From: Streptomyces caatingaensis
GTDB taxonomy: Bacteria > Actinomycetota > Actinomycetes > Streptomycetales > Streptomycetaceae
Direction of reading: 5' to 3'
Assembly (NCBI RefSeq): GCF_001187435.1
Contig: NZ_LFXA01000018.1
Location: 620,001-684,000 of the forward strand
Length of the DNA stretch: 64,000 bases
Positions 45,782 through 55,885 of this stretch are shown here, in pieces. Positions within the stretch are counted from its first letter, which is position 1. Each line of letters opens with the position of its first letter. A program made the translations under genes and the position numbers. Under the pieces are notes generated by a model that worked only from the letters and a program-made list of their open reading frames with translations, searched no databases and was not told where the DNA came from.

Positions 45782-46252
45782 TCAGTGCACCGGGCGGGCC
45801 GTCCGCAGGTAGTGCCCGATGAGGTCCGCACCCGTCCCGGCGTCGTCCACCGTCACCACGAACTGCGCCCCGCTGGTGAACTCCAGCCACAGCGCCTGCC
45901 CTTCGCGCAGCGACACGGCGCGCAGCCCCGGCCTCCAGCGGTAGCCCCAGCCCCCGATCTCCGCCGGCTTCGTCCAGCGCGCGGACGCGTAACGGATGCT
46001 GCGGAAGGCGAAGTTCCGGCGGAGGAACGGGGCCAGCACCGAGGCGACCGTCACACCGCGCGGGGAGACGGTCACCCGGACCGCGCCCGTGGCCAGGAAC
46101 GCCGCCGCGCCGAGCAGCAGCCACAGGGCGACCTGCCGGTGCTCCGCGTCCAGCGCGGCGTCGGCGGTCAGCGCGAGCGCGAGGACGGCGCCGACCGCGA
46201 GCATCCACCCGCAGAACTGGCAGCGCCGCCACACCGACTTGATCGCACTCAC
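45782..46252 (-). CDS. PH-domain membrane protein
   Basis: The protein has 156 residues. Two membrane helices (FCGWMLAVGAVLALALTADA and VALWLLLGAAAFLATGAV) precede a PH-like domain (VTVSPRGVTVASVLAPFLRR, SLREGQALWLEFTSGAQFVV). The GTG at 46252 overlaps the upstream DUF1648 stop (GTGA) and is preceded by GAGGAAGG, so translation is coupled. The family accompanies DUF1648 proteins in Gram-positive bacteria; function unknown. Confidence 0.78.
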   Translation of the reverse strand: MSAIKSVWRRCQFCGWMLAVGAVLALALTADAALDAEHRQVALWLLLGAAAFLATGAVRVTVSPRGVTVASVLAPFLRRNFAFRSIRYASARWTKPAEIGGWGYRWRPGLRAVSLREGQALWLEFTSGAQFVVTVDDAGTGADLIGHYLRTARPVH

Positions 46253-46689
46253 GCCTTCCTCCTCGACAGGAGCCGGCTGCCGAGCACGACCGCGCCCCCG
46301 GCGGCCGGGGCGGCGGCGTACTGGTAGGCCGGTACGGACCCGTCGCCGGCGAGCAGCAGGGCGCACAGGAAGTACGTCGTGGTCACGGAGACCGCCCACG
46401 CCGCGACGAGCGTGGGCCGTACGGTCCGCTGCTCCTCGCGGGCCAGCGACGCGATCAGGAACAGCACCCCCTCGATCGCGTACACCACCAGGTTGCCCGC
46501 CGTCGCCCGCCCCGGGGACCCGTAGCCGTCCGCGCCGCCCGTGCCGAAGTGGGTCGGCACCCGGCTCGGGAGGTCGTCCCGGACGACGAAGTACACGACG
46601 ACGGTGACGGCCAGCCCGGCGAAGAAGGGCACGACGGTCAGAGCGGCGAGACGTGCGGGGCTCAACTCGGTTCTGTCTGCTGTACGCAT
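46249..46689 (-). CDS. DUF1648 membrane protein
   Basis: The protein has 146 residues with four predicted membrane helices. VPTHFGTGGADGYGSPGRAT after the first helix is the DUF1648 signature (P-x-H-F-x3-G-x2-D-x-Y). Helices include LAALTVVPFFAGLAVTVVVY and VVYAIEGVLFLIASL. It is the first gene of a two-gene leftward operon with the PH-domain protein. Upstream, ATTGA and TCAAT form a short inverted repeat around 46712-46731, a candidate operator. DUF1648 proteins are often next to GntR or ArsR regulators; none is here. Confidence 0.82.
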   Translation of the reverse strand: MRTADRTELSPARLAALTVVPFFAGLAVTVVVYFVVRDDLPSRVPTHFGTGGADGYGSPGRATAGNLVVYAIEGVLFLIASLAREEQRTVRPTLVAAWAVSVTTTYFLCALLLAGDGSVPAYQYAAAPAAGGAVVLGSRLLSRRKA

Positions 46690-46778
46690 GCGCGTACCCC
46701 CACCCCCTATTGATCTGGTCGCGTCAATCTAGAGCAGACGGGGGTACCGGCCAAGGATCTGCGCCACAGGGCGGGGCG

Positions 46779-47518
46779 TCACCGCCGTTTCACCGAGGCC
46801 CGCAGGTACTCCCGGTTCATCGTCCCTATCGCCGACAGCGGGATCCCCTTCGGGCAGGCCACCGCGCACTCACCCGTGTTCGTGCACCCGCCGAAACCCT
46901 GCTCGTCCATCGCCGACACCATCCCCAGCACCCGGGACTCCCGCTCCGGCGCCCCCTGCGGCAGCACGTTCAGGTGCACCACCTTGGCCGAAGTGAACAG
47001 CATCGCCGACCCGTTGGGGCACGCCGCCACACACGCCCCGCACCCGATGCACTCCGCGTGCTCGAAGGCCAGGTCCGCCGCCTCCTTGGGCACGGGCGTC
47101 GCGTGCGCCTCGGGCGCCGCCCCGGTGGGGACGGAGACGTAGCCCCCCGCACCGATGATCCGGTCGAACGCCGACCGGTCGACGACCAGGTCCTTCACCA
47201 CCGGGAACGCCGCGGCCCGCCACGGCTCGACGTCGATCACGTCGCCGTCCCGGAAGTGCCGCATGTGCAACTGACAGGTCGTCGTCCGCTCGGGGCCGTG
47301 CGCCTGCCCGTTGATGACCATGCCGCACGCGCCGCAGATCCCCTCCCGGCAGTCGTGGTCGAAGGCGACGGGTTCGTCACCGGCGAGGATGAGCTCCTCG
47401 TTCAGGTGGTCCAGCATCTCCAGGAACGACATGTCCTCGCTGATGCCGTCCACCTCGTAGGTGGTCATGGCGCCGGCCGAATCCGCGTCGCGCTGGCGCC
47501 AGATGCGCAGGGTGAGTT

Positions 47519-47522
<4 letters not shown>
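46779..47522 (-). CDS. sdhB: Succinate dehydrogenase/fumarate reductase iron-sulfur subunit
   Basis: The 247-residue protein carries all three clusters: [2Fe-2S] in DCREGICGACGMVINGQAHG, [4Fe-4S] in CIGCGACVAACPNGSAML and [3Fe-4S] in CTNTGECAVACPKGIPLSAI. It passes electrons from the flavoprotein to the membrane cytochrome b. The GTG at 47522 overlaps the sdhA stop by four bases. It is the last gene of a leftward operon sdhC-sdhA-sdhB of the Bacillus-like (type B) enzyme. The gap downstream to the DUF1648 gene is short and holds that gene's promoter. Confidence 0.95.
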
Positions 47523-49465
<1,943 letters not shown>

Positions 49466-49467
49466 GG

Positions 49468-50172
49468 TCAGCTCACGATTCCTGTCATGACGCCGATCGG
49501 GACGGCGACGAAGCCGAGGGTCAGCAGCGCGGCGAGCCCGTCGGCGGTGGCCTTGAACGCCCGGTCGCGGCGCGGGGAGTTGGCGCCCAGCGTCTGCGCG
49601 GCGCTCCAGAAGCCGTGGCGGATGTGCAGCCCGAGGGCGAGCATCGCGACGATGTAGACGACGTTCACGTACCAGCGGCCGAAGGACGCGACGAGGTTCT
49701 CGTACGGGTGCCCCTGCTGCGCGTTGGGGTTCACGGTGAGGGTGGTGAGGTCGAGGAGGTGCCAGACGAGGAACAGCCCGAGGACGACCCCGCCCCACCG
49801 CATGGTGCGCGTCGCATAGCTCGTACGGGCGCGCCGGCGCTCGTACCGGGCGGGGCGCGCGGCCAGGTCGCGGCGGCTGAGCTGGTACGCGGCGACGCCG
49901 TGCAGCACGACGGAGGCGGCGAGGACGGCGCGCACGATCCACAGGAACCACTCGTGGTGCAGGACCGGTCCGCCGAGCGTGCGCAGCCAGTGCGCGTACG
50001 CGTTGAACTCCCCGGCCCCGAAGAAGATCTTCAGATTGCCCAGCATGTGGGCGACCAGGTACGCCAGCATGACCAGACCGGTGACCGCCATGACCGCCTT
50101 CTTGCCGACGGTCGAGTGCCACACGAAGCCGATGAGGGACGGGGAGCGCTCCGTCCGGGTCGCCAGTGCCAT
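49468..50172 (-). CDS. sdhC: Succinate dehydrogenase cytochrome b subunit (type B)
   Basis: The protein has 234 residues with five membrane helices and His residues for two haems: GFVWHSTVGKKAVMAVTGLV, AYLVAHMLGNLKIFFG, VVLHGVAAYQLSRRDLAARP, GLFLVWHLLDLTTLTVNPN and LGLHIRHGFWSAAQTLGANS. One large cytochrome b with no separate SdhD is diagnostic for the Bacillus-type succinate:menaquinone reductase. It is the first gene of the operon; its start faces a divergent LysR gene with a LysR box between. Confidence 0.94.
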   Translation of the reverse strand: MALATRTERSPSLIGFVWHSTVGKKAVMAVTGLVMLAYLVAHMLGNLKIFFGAGEFNAYAHWLRTLGGPVLHHEWFLWIVRAVLAASVVLHGVAAYQLSRRDLAARPARYERRRARTSYATRTMRWGGVVLGLFLVWHLLDLTTLTVNPNAQQGHPYENLVASFGRWYVNVVYIVAMLALGLHIRHGFWSAAQTLGANSPRRDRAFKATADGLAALLTLGFVAVPIGVMTGIVS

Positions 50173-50231
50173 GCGGACGACGCTAGGACGGGGCGGTTCG
50201 ATGCGTCCAAGACATGAAGCCGCTGGTTTCC

Positions 50232-50246
50232 ATAGCGTGCGCCTAT
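50232..50246. promoter_or_regulatory. LysR-type binding box between sdhC and lysR
   Basis: ATAG-N7-CTAT is a dyad fitting the T-N11-A LysR consensus. It lies in the 97-base divergent region, 24 bases before the lysR GTG and 60 bases upstream of the sdhC start, suitable for autoregulation and control of the sdh operon. Confidence 0.6.
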
Positions 50247-50269
50247 CGCCGCTGCGTACCCTGGACGGA

Positions 50270-51151
<882 letters not shown>

Positions 51152-51162
51152 GGGCCGCGCCC

Positions 51163-52395
51163 CTACCCCAGCGCGGCCAGGCACGCCGCCGCCCTGTCCG
51201 CGTCCAGCAGCCACTCCCGGTAACTGCCGGGCTCGGCGAAGCCGTTGACGTAGCGGTGCGCGAGGTCGGGCCGGCGGGCCGCCGCGTCGAGCACCGCCCG
51301 GACGTGCGGCGGCAACGGCCGCAGCACGGTGTTGGTGAAGGCCACCGAGTGCCGCGCCCGCTCCCACCAGTGCGCGAACGCCTCGTGCATCCACGCCCGG
51401 TCGAACGGCCCGTCCCCGCGCGCGAGCACGGCCCGCAGGTAGCGGTCGGCGCAGTGCGCCGCGTTGTTGGAGCCCTGCCCCGTGAGCGGGTCGTTGAGGA
51501 CGACGGCGTCCGCCATGCCCAGGACGTACGAATCCGGCGCCACCTCGGCGACCGGGTGGCGCACGACGGGGGCGAAGGCCCCGGTCAGTACGGCCCCGTC
51601 GTCCGTCGGCACGGCCGCCGCGCACCGCTCGTACTCCCACGGCGCCCAGTCGCGCATCAGCTCCAGCGAGCGCTCCAGGGCCGCCGCCGGGCCGGGCCGG
51701 TCGCGCCACCGGTCGAAGGGGCCGCCTGGGACGGCCTCCCAGAGCAGCATCGTGCAGGGCCCGGAGAGGGTCAGACCGGGCACGAGCATCAGCTCGCCCA
51801 CCCCGGGGCAGCCGGTCATCCGCATGTGCCGGGGCCGTTCGGGGTGCGGCGCCACGCCGTGCAGGCAGACGACGGCGAGGGCGCGCTGCGGGGCGGTGAG
51901 GGGGCTGTGCCGCTCGTCGCGGCCGAAGACCGTGCCGAGGTCGCCGCGCCCGGAGGCGATCAGCGTCAGGTCGTGGGCCGCGGCCAGCGCCGGCAGGCCG
52001 TCCGCCGTCACCGCGCGGTACTCGGTCCGGCCGCCCTCCTCCTCGAACAGCTCCAGCCAGCGGGCCGTCTTCAGCCGCAGGTCCACCGACTGGGCCGGTT
52101 CCTCCAGGTCGGCGGCGATGGTCCGGGCGGCCGTCCCCGGCGGGTCGGCGGTGGTCAGCCGCATGCCCTCGATCGAGGGGGCGTCGGCGTCCCACAGGTT
52201 CAGCCCGGCGGCCCGCTCCAGGGCGCGGGCCGGGCCGAACATCTGCTGCATGGAGAGCACCCGGCCGGAGCGGATCTCCTCCGGGCGGCGGTCGGAGACC
52301 AGCAGCACGTCGTACTCCCCGGGCGCGGCCCGGCGGAGCCCGAGGGCCAGGTGCAGACCCGCCTGGCCCGCGCCGACGATCGCGATCATGCGCAT
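51163..52395 (-). CDS. StyA-like FAD-dependent monooxygenase
   Basis: The protein has 410 residues. The N-terminus MRMIAIVGAGQAGLHLALGL carries the FAD-binding G-x-G-x2-G. The rest fits the styrene/indole monooxygenase StyA family, including LTLIASGRGDLGTVFGRDER, NDPLTGQGSNNAAHCADRYL (flavin-contacting) and RHSVAFTNTVLRPLPPHVRA. StyA enzymes normally get reduced FAD from a StyB reductase; none is adjacent, so a stand-alone reductase may serve it. Substrate unknown. ATG 52395 follows GGAGG by five bases. Confidence 0.83.
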   Translation of the reverse strand: MRMIAIVGAGQAGLHLALGLRRAAPGEYDVLLVSDRRPEEIRSGRVLSMQQMFGPARALERAAGLNLWDADAPSIEGMRLTTADPPGTAARTIAADLEEPAQSVDLRLKTARWLELFEEEGGRTEYRAVTADGLPALAAAHDLTLIASGRGDLGTVFGRDERHSPLTAPQRALAVVCLHGVAPHPERPRHMRMTGCPGVGELMLVPGLTLSGPCTMLLWEAVPGGPFDRWRDRPGPAAALERSLELMRDWAPWEYERCAAAVPTDDGAVLTGAFAPVVRHPVAEVAPDSYVLGMADAVVLNDPLTGQGSNNAAHCADRYLRAVLARGDGPFDRAWMHEAFAHWWERARHSVAFTNTVLRPLPPHVRAVLDAAARRPDLAHRYVNGFAEPGSYREWLLDADRAAACLAALG

Positions 52396-52615
52396 CGTTG
52401 CCTCCCGCACCGATCGGTCCCACGTCCCTTGTAGCGGTGCGGCGCGGCGGCTGTACAGACGGCATCCGGATGCCCCGGCGGGCCCGGTGACCGTGCTCCG
52501 TCACCCGTCCGCCGCACGGACGGAAACCTTATGGGGCATCGGGCGTTGATCCGGGCTCCGGCCTCCTACGGCCGTGAGTTCGACCCTGTCAGACCGAACA
52601 AAGGTGTCACCCCCC

Positions 52616-52855
52616 ATGTCACGAATCGCCAAGGCAGCCGTCCTCACCGCCACCGTGGGCGCCACTCTTGCCGGCGTCACTGGCACCGCTCTCGCCGACG
52701 CCGACGCGAAGGGGGCCGCGGTCGGCTCCCCGGGTGTCGTCTCCGGGAACGTGATCCAGATCCCGGTCCACCTCCCGATCAACCTCTGCGGCAACACCAT
52801 CGACATCGTCGGCCTGCTGAACGCGGCGAGCGGAAACGTCTGCATCAGCAAGTGA
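52616..52855 (+). CDS. Short chaplin (hydrophobic aerial hyphae protein)
   Basis: The precursor has 79 residues. The signal peptide is MSRIAKAAVLTATVGATLAG, with cleavage near TALADA. The mature chaplin domain reads AVGSPGVVSGNVIQIPVHLP then INLCGNTIDIVGLLN and ends NVCISK. Two Cys (in NLCGN and NVCIS) should form the disulfide of the short chaplins. No sorting signal is present, so it is a short, secreted form that assembles into amyloid fibrils on aerial hyphae and spores. The start is ATG 52616; AAAGG lies about 12 bases upstream. A strong terminator follows. Confidence 0.94.
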   Translation: MSRIAKAAVLTATVGATLAGVTGTALADADAKGAAVGSPGVVSGNVIQIPVHLPINLCGNTIDIVGLLNAASGNVCISK

Positions 52856-52880
52856 CCCGTTCGCTTCCGAGGCCGGAAGC

Positions 52881-52916
52881 CACTGCGGGGCCGTCCCTCC
52901 CGGGCGGCCCCGCAGT
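52881..52916. terminator. Chaplin terminator
   Basis: CACTGCGGGGCCG (52881-52893) pairs perfectly with CGGCCCCGCAGTG (52904-52916), with further inner pairing (TCC with GGG). It starts 25 bases after the chaplin stop and also faces the leftward LuxR gene. Confidence 0.88.
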
Positions 52917-52969
52917 GCTGTGTGCCCTCCGTGTCCCCCGCGCCCGGTGCGCCGAGGGCACCGGCCGGG

Positions 52970-53899
52970 TCAGCGGAGGGGGCCGCAGCTGCTCAGCAGC
53001 CCCAGCTCCATCGCCCGCACCCCGGCCTGGAAGCGCGAGGTGACGCCCAGGACGCGGAGGATCTCGGCCGCGTGGCGCCGGTAGGTCCGTACGGAGATGG
53101 ACAGTTCGCGGGCGGCGGCCGTGTCGGTGTCGCCGGTGCACATCTGCCGCAGCACCCGGTAGGCGCCCTCGGAGAGCTCGAAGGCGGGGTCGCCGCGCGG
53201 CCCGTCGGCGGGCACGGCCGTCCGCCACACCCCCGAGAACAGCGCCTGGAGCGTCCCGACCACGTCGGGGGCGTGCACCAGCGAGGCCCGCCGGCCGCTC
53301 GGGCCGCCCGAACGCACCAGCGCGGACCGGCCGTTGACGATGACGACCTCGGGTATCGGGGTGTCGGTCACCCGTAACCGCGCGGTGCACTCGGGGTCGG
53401 GCGCCAGATCGCGCGCCGTCCCGCCCGCCGGGGCGGCGGTGGTGCGCAGCAGCCGCAGCTCGGCGATCCGGTCCGCGCGCAGGAGCCGCAGCAGGGCCGC
53501 ACACATCTGCCGCGCCTCGGCCGGGCGCCCCGGCAGGACGACGTCCACCGCGGCCCCGGACTTGCCGACGAGGCCGCCGAGCGAGGCGAGGAAGGCGGGG
53601 CCGTCCGGGTCGATGCCGGTGAACCCCCCGCCCGGGGCGGCCTCCTGGGCGGCGAAACCTTTCGCGTACGGGTCGGCGGCGACGGTCCCGCCGCCGGATC
53701 CGCCGGCGGTCCCGCTCATGGGGCCGCCCATGGATCCGCCCACGGGTCCGCTCAGGGGCTCGCTCCTGGGCCCGCGTACGCGGTCGCGGACGGAGCCGCG
53801 GGCGGCAACCCGCGCCGGGCCCTGCCCGGTGACCCCGGTGGCCGGTTCCGGCGGGAACGGCCGGGTCGATAATTCGTCACGTGTCCGAAGGTGAGACAC
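52970..53899 (-). CDS. LuxR-type HTH regulator with a TTA codon near its start
   Basis: The predicted protein has 309 residues. The C-terminal 60 residues are a LuxR/FixJ-type HTH: ELSEGAYRVLRQMCTGDTDT, AARELSISVRTYRRHAAEIL and VTSRFQAGVRAMELGLL. The middle part (about 100-230) is not recognised and the first 85 residues are Gly/Pro-rich. From GTG 53899 (GGGGGG a few bases before) codon 10 is TTA, decoded by the bldA tRNA, which would tie expression to development. Later in-frame starts (ATG near 53727) would skip the TTA codon, so the start matters. It is convergent with the chaplin. Confidence 0.75.
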   Translation of the reverse strand: MSHLRTRDELSTRPFPPEPATGVTGQGPARVAARGSVRDRVRGPRSEPLSGPVGGSMGGPMSGTAGGSGGGTVAADPYAKGFAAQEAAPGGGFTGIDPDGPAFLASLGGLVGKSGAAVDVVLPGRPAEARQMCAALLRLLRADRIAELRLLRTTAAPAGGTARDLAPDPECTARLRVTDTPIPEVVIVNGRSALVRSGGPSGRRASLVHAPDVVGTLQALFSGVWRTAVPADGPRGDPAFELSEGAYRVLRQMCTGDTDTAAARELSISVRTYRRHAAEILRVLGVTSRFQAGVRAMELGLLSSCGPLR

Positions 53900-54052
53900 G
53901 CAGCACCCCCCGTGCTTGTGTAGCTGCTCGAACCACAGTCTCGAACCACAGTGCGGCCCAGCTTAGGAGGGGACGGCCGGATCACGGAACAGTTCACGGG
54001 ATGGTGGTGAATCGTTCCGCTGCGCGGCCGGCCGCCACCGCCGGCCGTCCGG

Positions 54053-54778
54053 TCAGGCCCCGGACGGGCTGTGGGCGTACGCCGCTTCGTCCCGCTCCTC
54101 GTCCGGCGCGGGCCCGAGCGGCAGCGCTATCGCCGTCACCACCAGGCCGTTGCCCACCGTCCAGCGGCCGGCGAAGCCGCCGAGCCGGCGGCCGCCGACG
54201 ACCGGGCCGGGCACCAGCAGCCGGGCCGTGAAGGTCCCCGCGACCGGGTCGACGGACAGCTCCGCCTCGTCGAAGTCCAGCTCCAGACCGGTCAGCGGGT
54301 ACCAGGTCTTGAACACGCTCTCCTTGGCGCTGAACAGCAGCCGGTCCCAGTGCACCGCGGGGTGGGCGGCCGAGAGCGCGGCGATCCACTCCTTCTCGGC
54401 GTCCAGCGCGACGGTGTCCAGCACCCCGTCCGGCAGCGGACCGTTGGGCTCGGCGTCTATGCCGATGGACGCCAGGTCGTCCGCGCGCGCCACGACGGCG
54501 GCCCGGTAGCCCTGACAGTGCGTCATGGACCCGACCACGCCGTCCGGCCACCGCGGCGCCCCGCGCTTGCTGGAGAGCAGGGGGACGGGCGCGTACCCGA
54601 GCCGGCCCAGCGCTTTGCGCGCGCACACGCGCACGGTGGCGTACTCGCGCTGCCGGCGCGGCACGGCCCGGGCGATGCGCGCCGCCTCCTCGGGGAAGAG
54701 GACGCTCGCGGGGTCGTCGGTGGCGTCGGTGAAGGTGTCCTCGGCGACGGCGCCGGAGGGCAGCAGTTCCTCGATCAT
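54053..54778 (-). CDS. 4'-phosphopantetheinyl transferase (Sfp type)
   Basis: The 241-residue enzyme moves phosphopantetheine from CoA onto carrier proteins of polyketide or nonribosomal synthetases. It has LLSSKRGAPRWPDGVVGSMT (P2-like), SIGIDAEPNGPLPDGV with the Mg-binding Asp and Glu (near residue 113), and LLFSAKESVFKTWYPLTG, the KES-x3-K motif near 160. Start ATG 54778 gives MIEELLPSGAVAEDTFTD, typical of actinobacterial Sfp enzymes; AAGGA lies 11 bases before. It follows the metallophosphoesterase by 40 bases on the same strand and is probably co-transcribed. Confidence 0.92.
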   Translation of the reverse strand: MIEELLPSGAVAEDTFTDATDDPASVLFPEEAARIARAVPRRQREYATVRVCARKALGRLGYAPVPLLSSKRGAPRWPDGVVGSMTHCQGYRAAVVARADDLASIGIDAEPNGPLPDGVLDTVALDAEKEWIAALSAAHPAVHWDRLLFSAKESVFKTWYPLTGLELDFDEAELSVDPVAGTFTARLLVPGPVVGGRRLGGFAGRWTVGNGLVVTAIALPLGPAPDEERDEAAYAHSPSGA

Positions 54779-54818
54779 GCGTCGTTCGTTCCTTGTCCCC
54801 AGTCCCACAGGTCGCTGG

Positions 54819-55685
54819 TCACCACACGTCGCCGGGGCGGTCCACCGGCCGGGGGAGGATCTGGCGCAGCGGCTCGCGCGGCGGCCGCTTGCGCCACTCG
54901 CGCGGGTAGCCCACCGAGACCTCCTCGAAGCGCACCCCGTCGTGCCAGGTGACGCGGGGGATGTGGAGGTGGCCGTAGACGGCCGCGGCGGCGCGGAAGC
55001 GCACGTGCCAGTCGGCGGTGAGCGTGGTGCCGCACCACTGGGCGAAGTCGGGGTAGCGCAGGACGCGGGTGGGCTCGCGCAGCAGCGGCCAGTGGTTGAC
55101 GAGCACGGGCCGCAGCTCCGGCGGGAGTTCGGCGAGGCGGCGCTCGGTGTACTCGACGCGGGCCCGGCACCAGTCCTCGCGGGTGGGGTACGGGTCGGGG
55201 TGGAGGAAGTGCTCGTCGGTGCAGACGACGCCGGACTCGTAGGCGCGGCGCAGGGACTCCTCCTTGGTGTCCGCGCCGGGCACCCGGAACGAGTAGTCGT
55301 AGAGGACGAACAGCGGGGCGACGGCCACCGGCCCGCCCTCGCCCTCCCAGACGGGGTAGGGGTCCTCGGGCGTCGCGACGCCCAGCTCCCGGCACAGCTC
55401 CACCAGGCGCAGGTAGCGCTTCTCGCCCCGCAGGTCGCAGGGGTCCTTGGGCGGCGTCCACAACTCGTGGTTCCCGGGCGCCCAGATCACCTTCGCGAAG
55501 CGGCCGGCGAGCAGCCGCAGGGCCCACTCGACGTCGGCGTACTGCTCGGCGACGTCACCGGCGACGATCAGCCAGTCGCCGTCGGAGGAGGGGCGCAGGC
55601 GCTCGGTGACCTCGCGGTTCTCGGCGTAGGCGATGTGCAGGTCGCTGACGGCGAGCAGCCGTGGCTGGGGCTTCCCTTGGGGCAC
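54819..55685 (-). CDS. Metallophosphoesterase
   Basis: The protein has 288 residues with the calcineurin-like motif set: LLAVSDLHIAY, LIVAGDVAEQY, VIWAPGNHELWTPP, VLVNHWPLLREPTRVL and AVYGHLHIPRVTWHDG, each contributing metal-binding D, N or H. GTG 55685 is preceded by AGGA at seven bases; an upstream GTG at 55736 has no binding site. It pairs with the phosphopantetheinyl transferase gene downstream, an association that suggests a role in phosphopantetheine or CoA metabolism, but this is inference. Confidence 0.87.
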   Translation of the reverse strand: MPQGKPQPRLLAVSDLHIAYAENREVTERLRPSSDGDWLIVAGDVAEQYADVEWALRLLAGRFAKVIWAPGNHELWTPPKDPCDLRGEKRYLRLVELCRELGVATPEDPYPVWEGEGGPVAVAPLFVLYDYSFRVPGADTKEESLRRAYESGVVCTDEHFLHPDPYPTREDWCRARVEYTERRLAELPPELRPVLVNHWPLLREPTRVLRYPDFAQWCGTTLTADWHVRFRAAAAVYGHLHIPRVTWHDGVRFEEVSVGYPREWRKRPPREPLRQILPRPVDRPGDVW

Positions 55686-55885
55686 GTGAACGTCCTGTCC
55701 CGTCTCTCTCTCGTGCGTCGCGCTCGCCACGGACAACCCGGCGGAATCCCGGCGGAATCCAACTCGTTCCCGCCGGAGCCGCGTTCGGGTCCGTGTCCCG
55801 CGCCCGGTTGCCCACGCTAATACGGCGGTGCGCCCCTGCGGAACCCCCGACGGCTCCTGGCGGCCTGTCAGGCGATGATGGGAGC

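Noticed and set aside
45608..46327. Protein with Pro-Gly-Arg hexad repeats across the tandem array
   Set aside because: The repeat is an 18-bp DNA array, so any frame shows a six-residue period. Flanking codons are antisense to the PH-domain gene and no start is supported.
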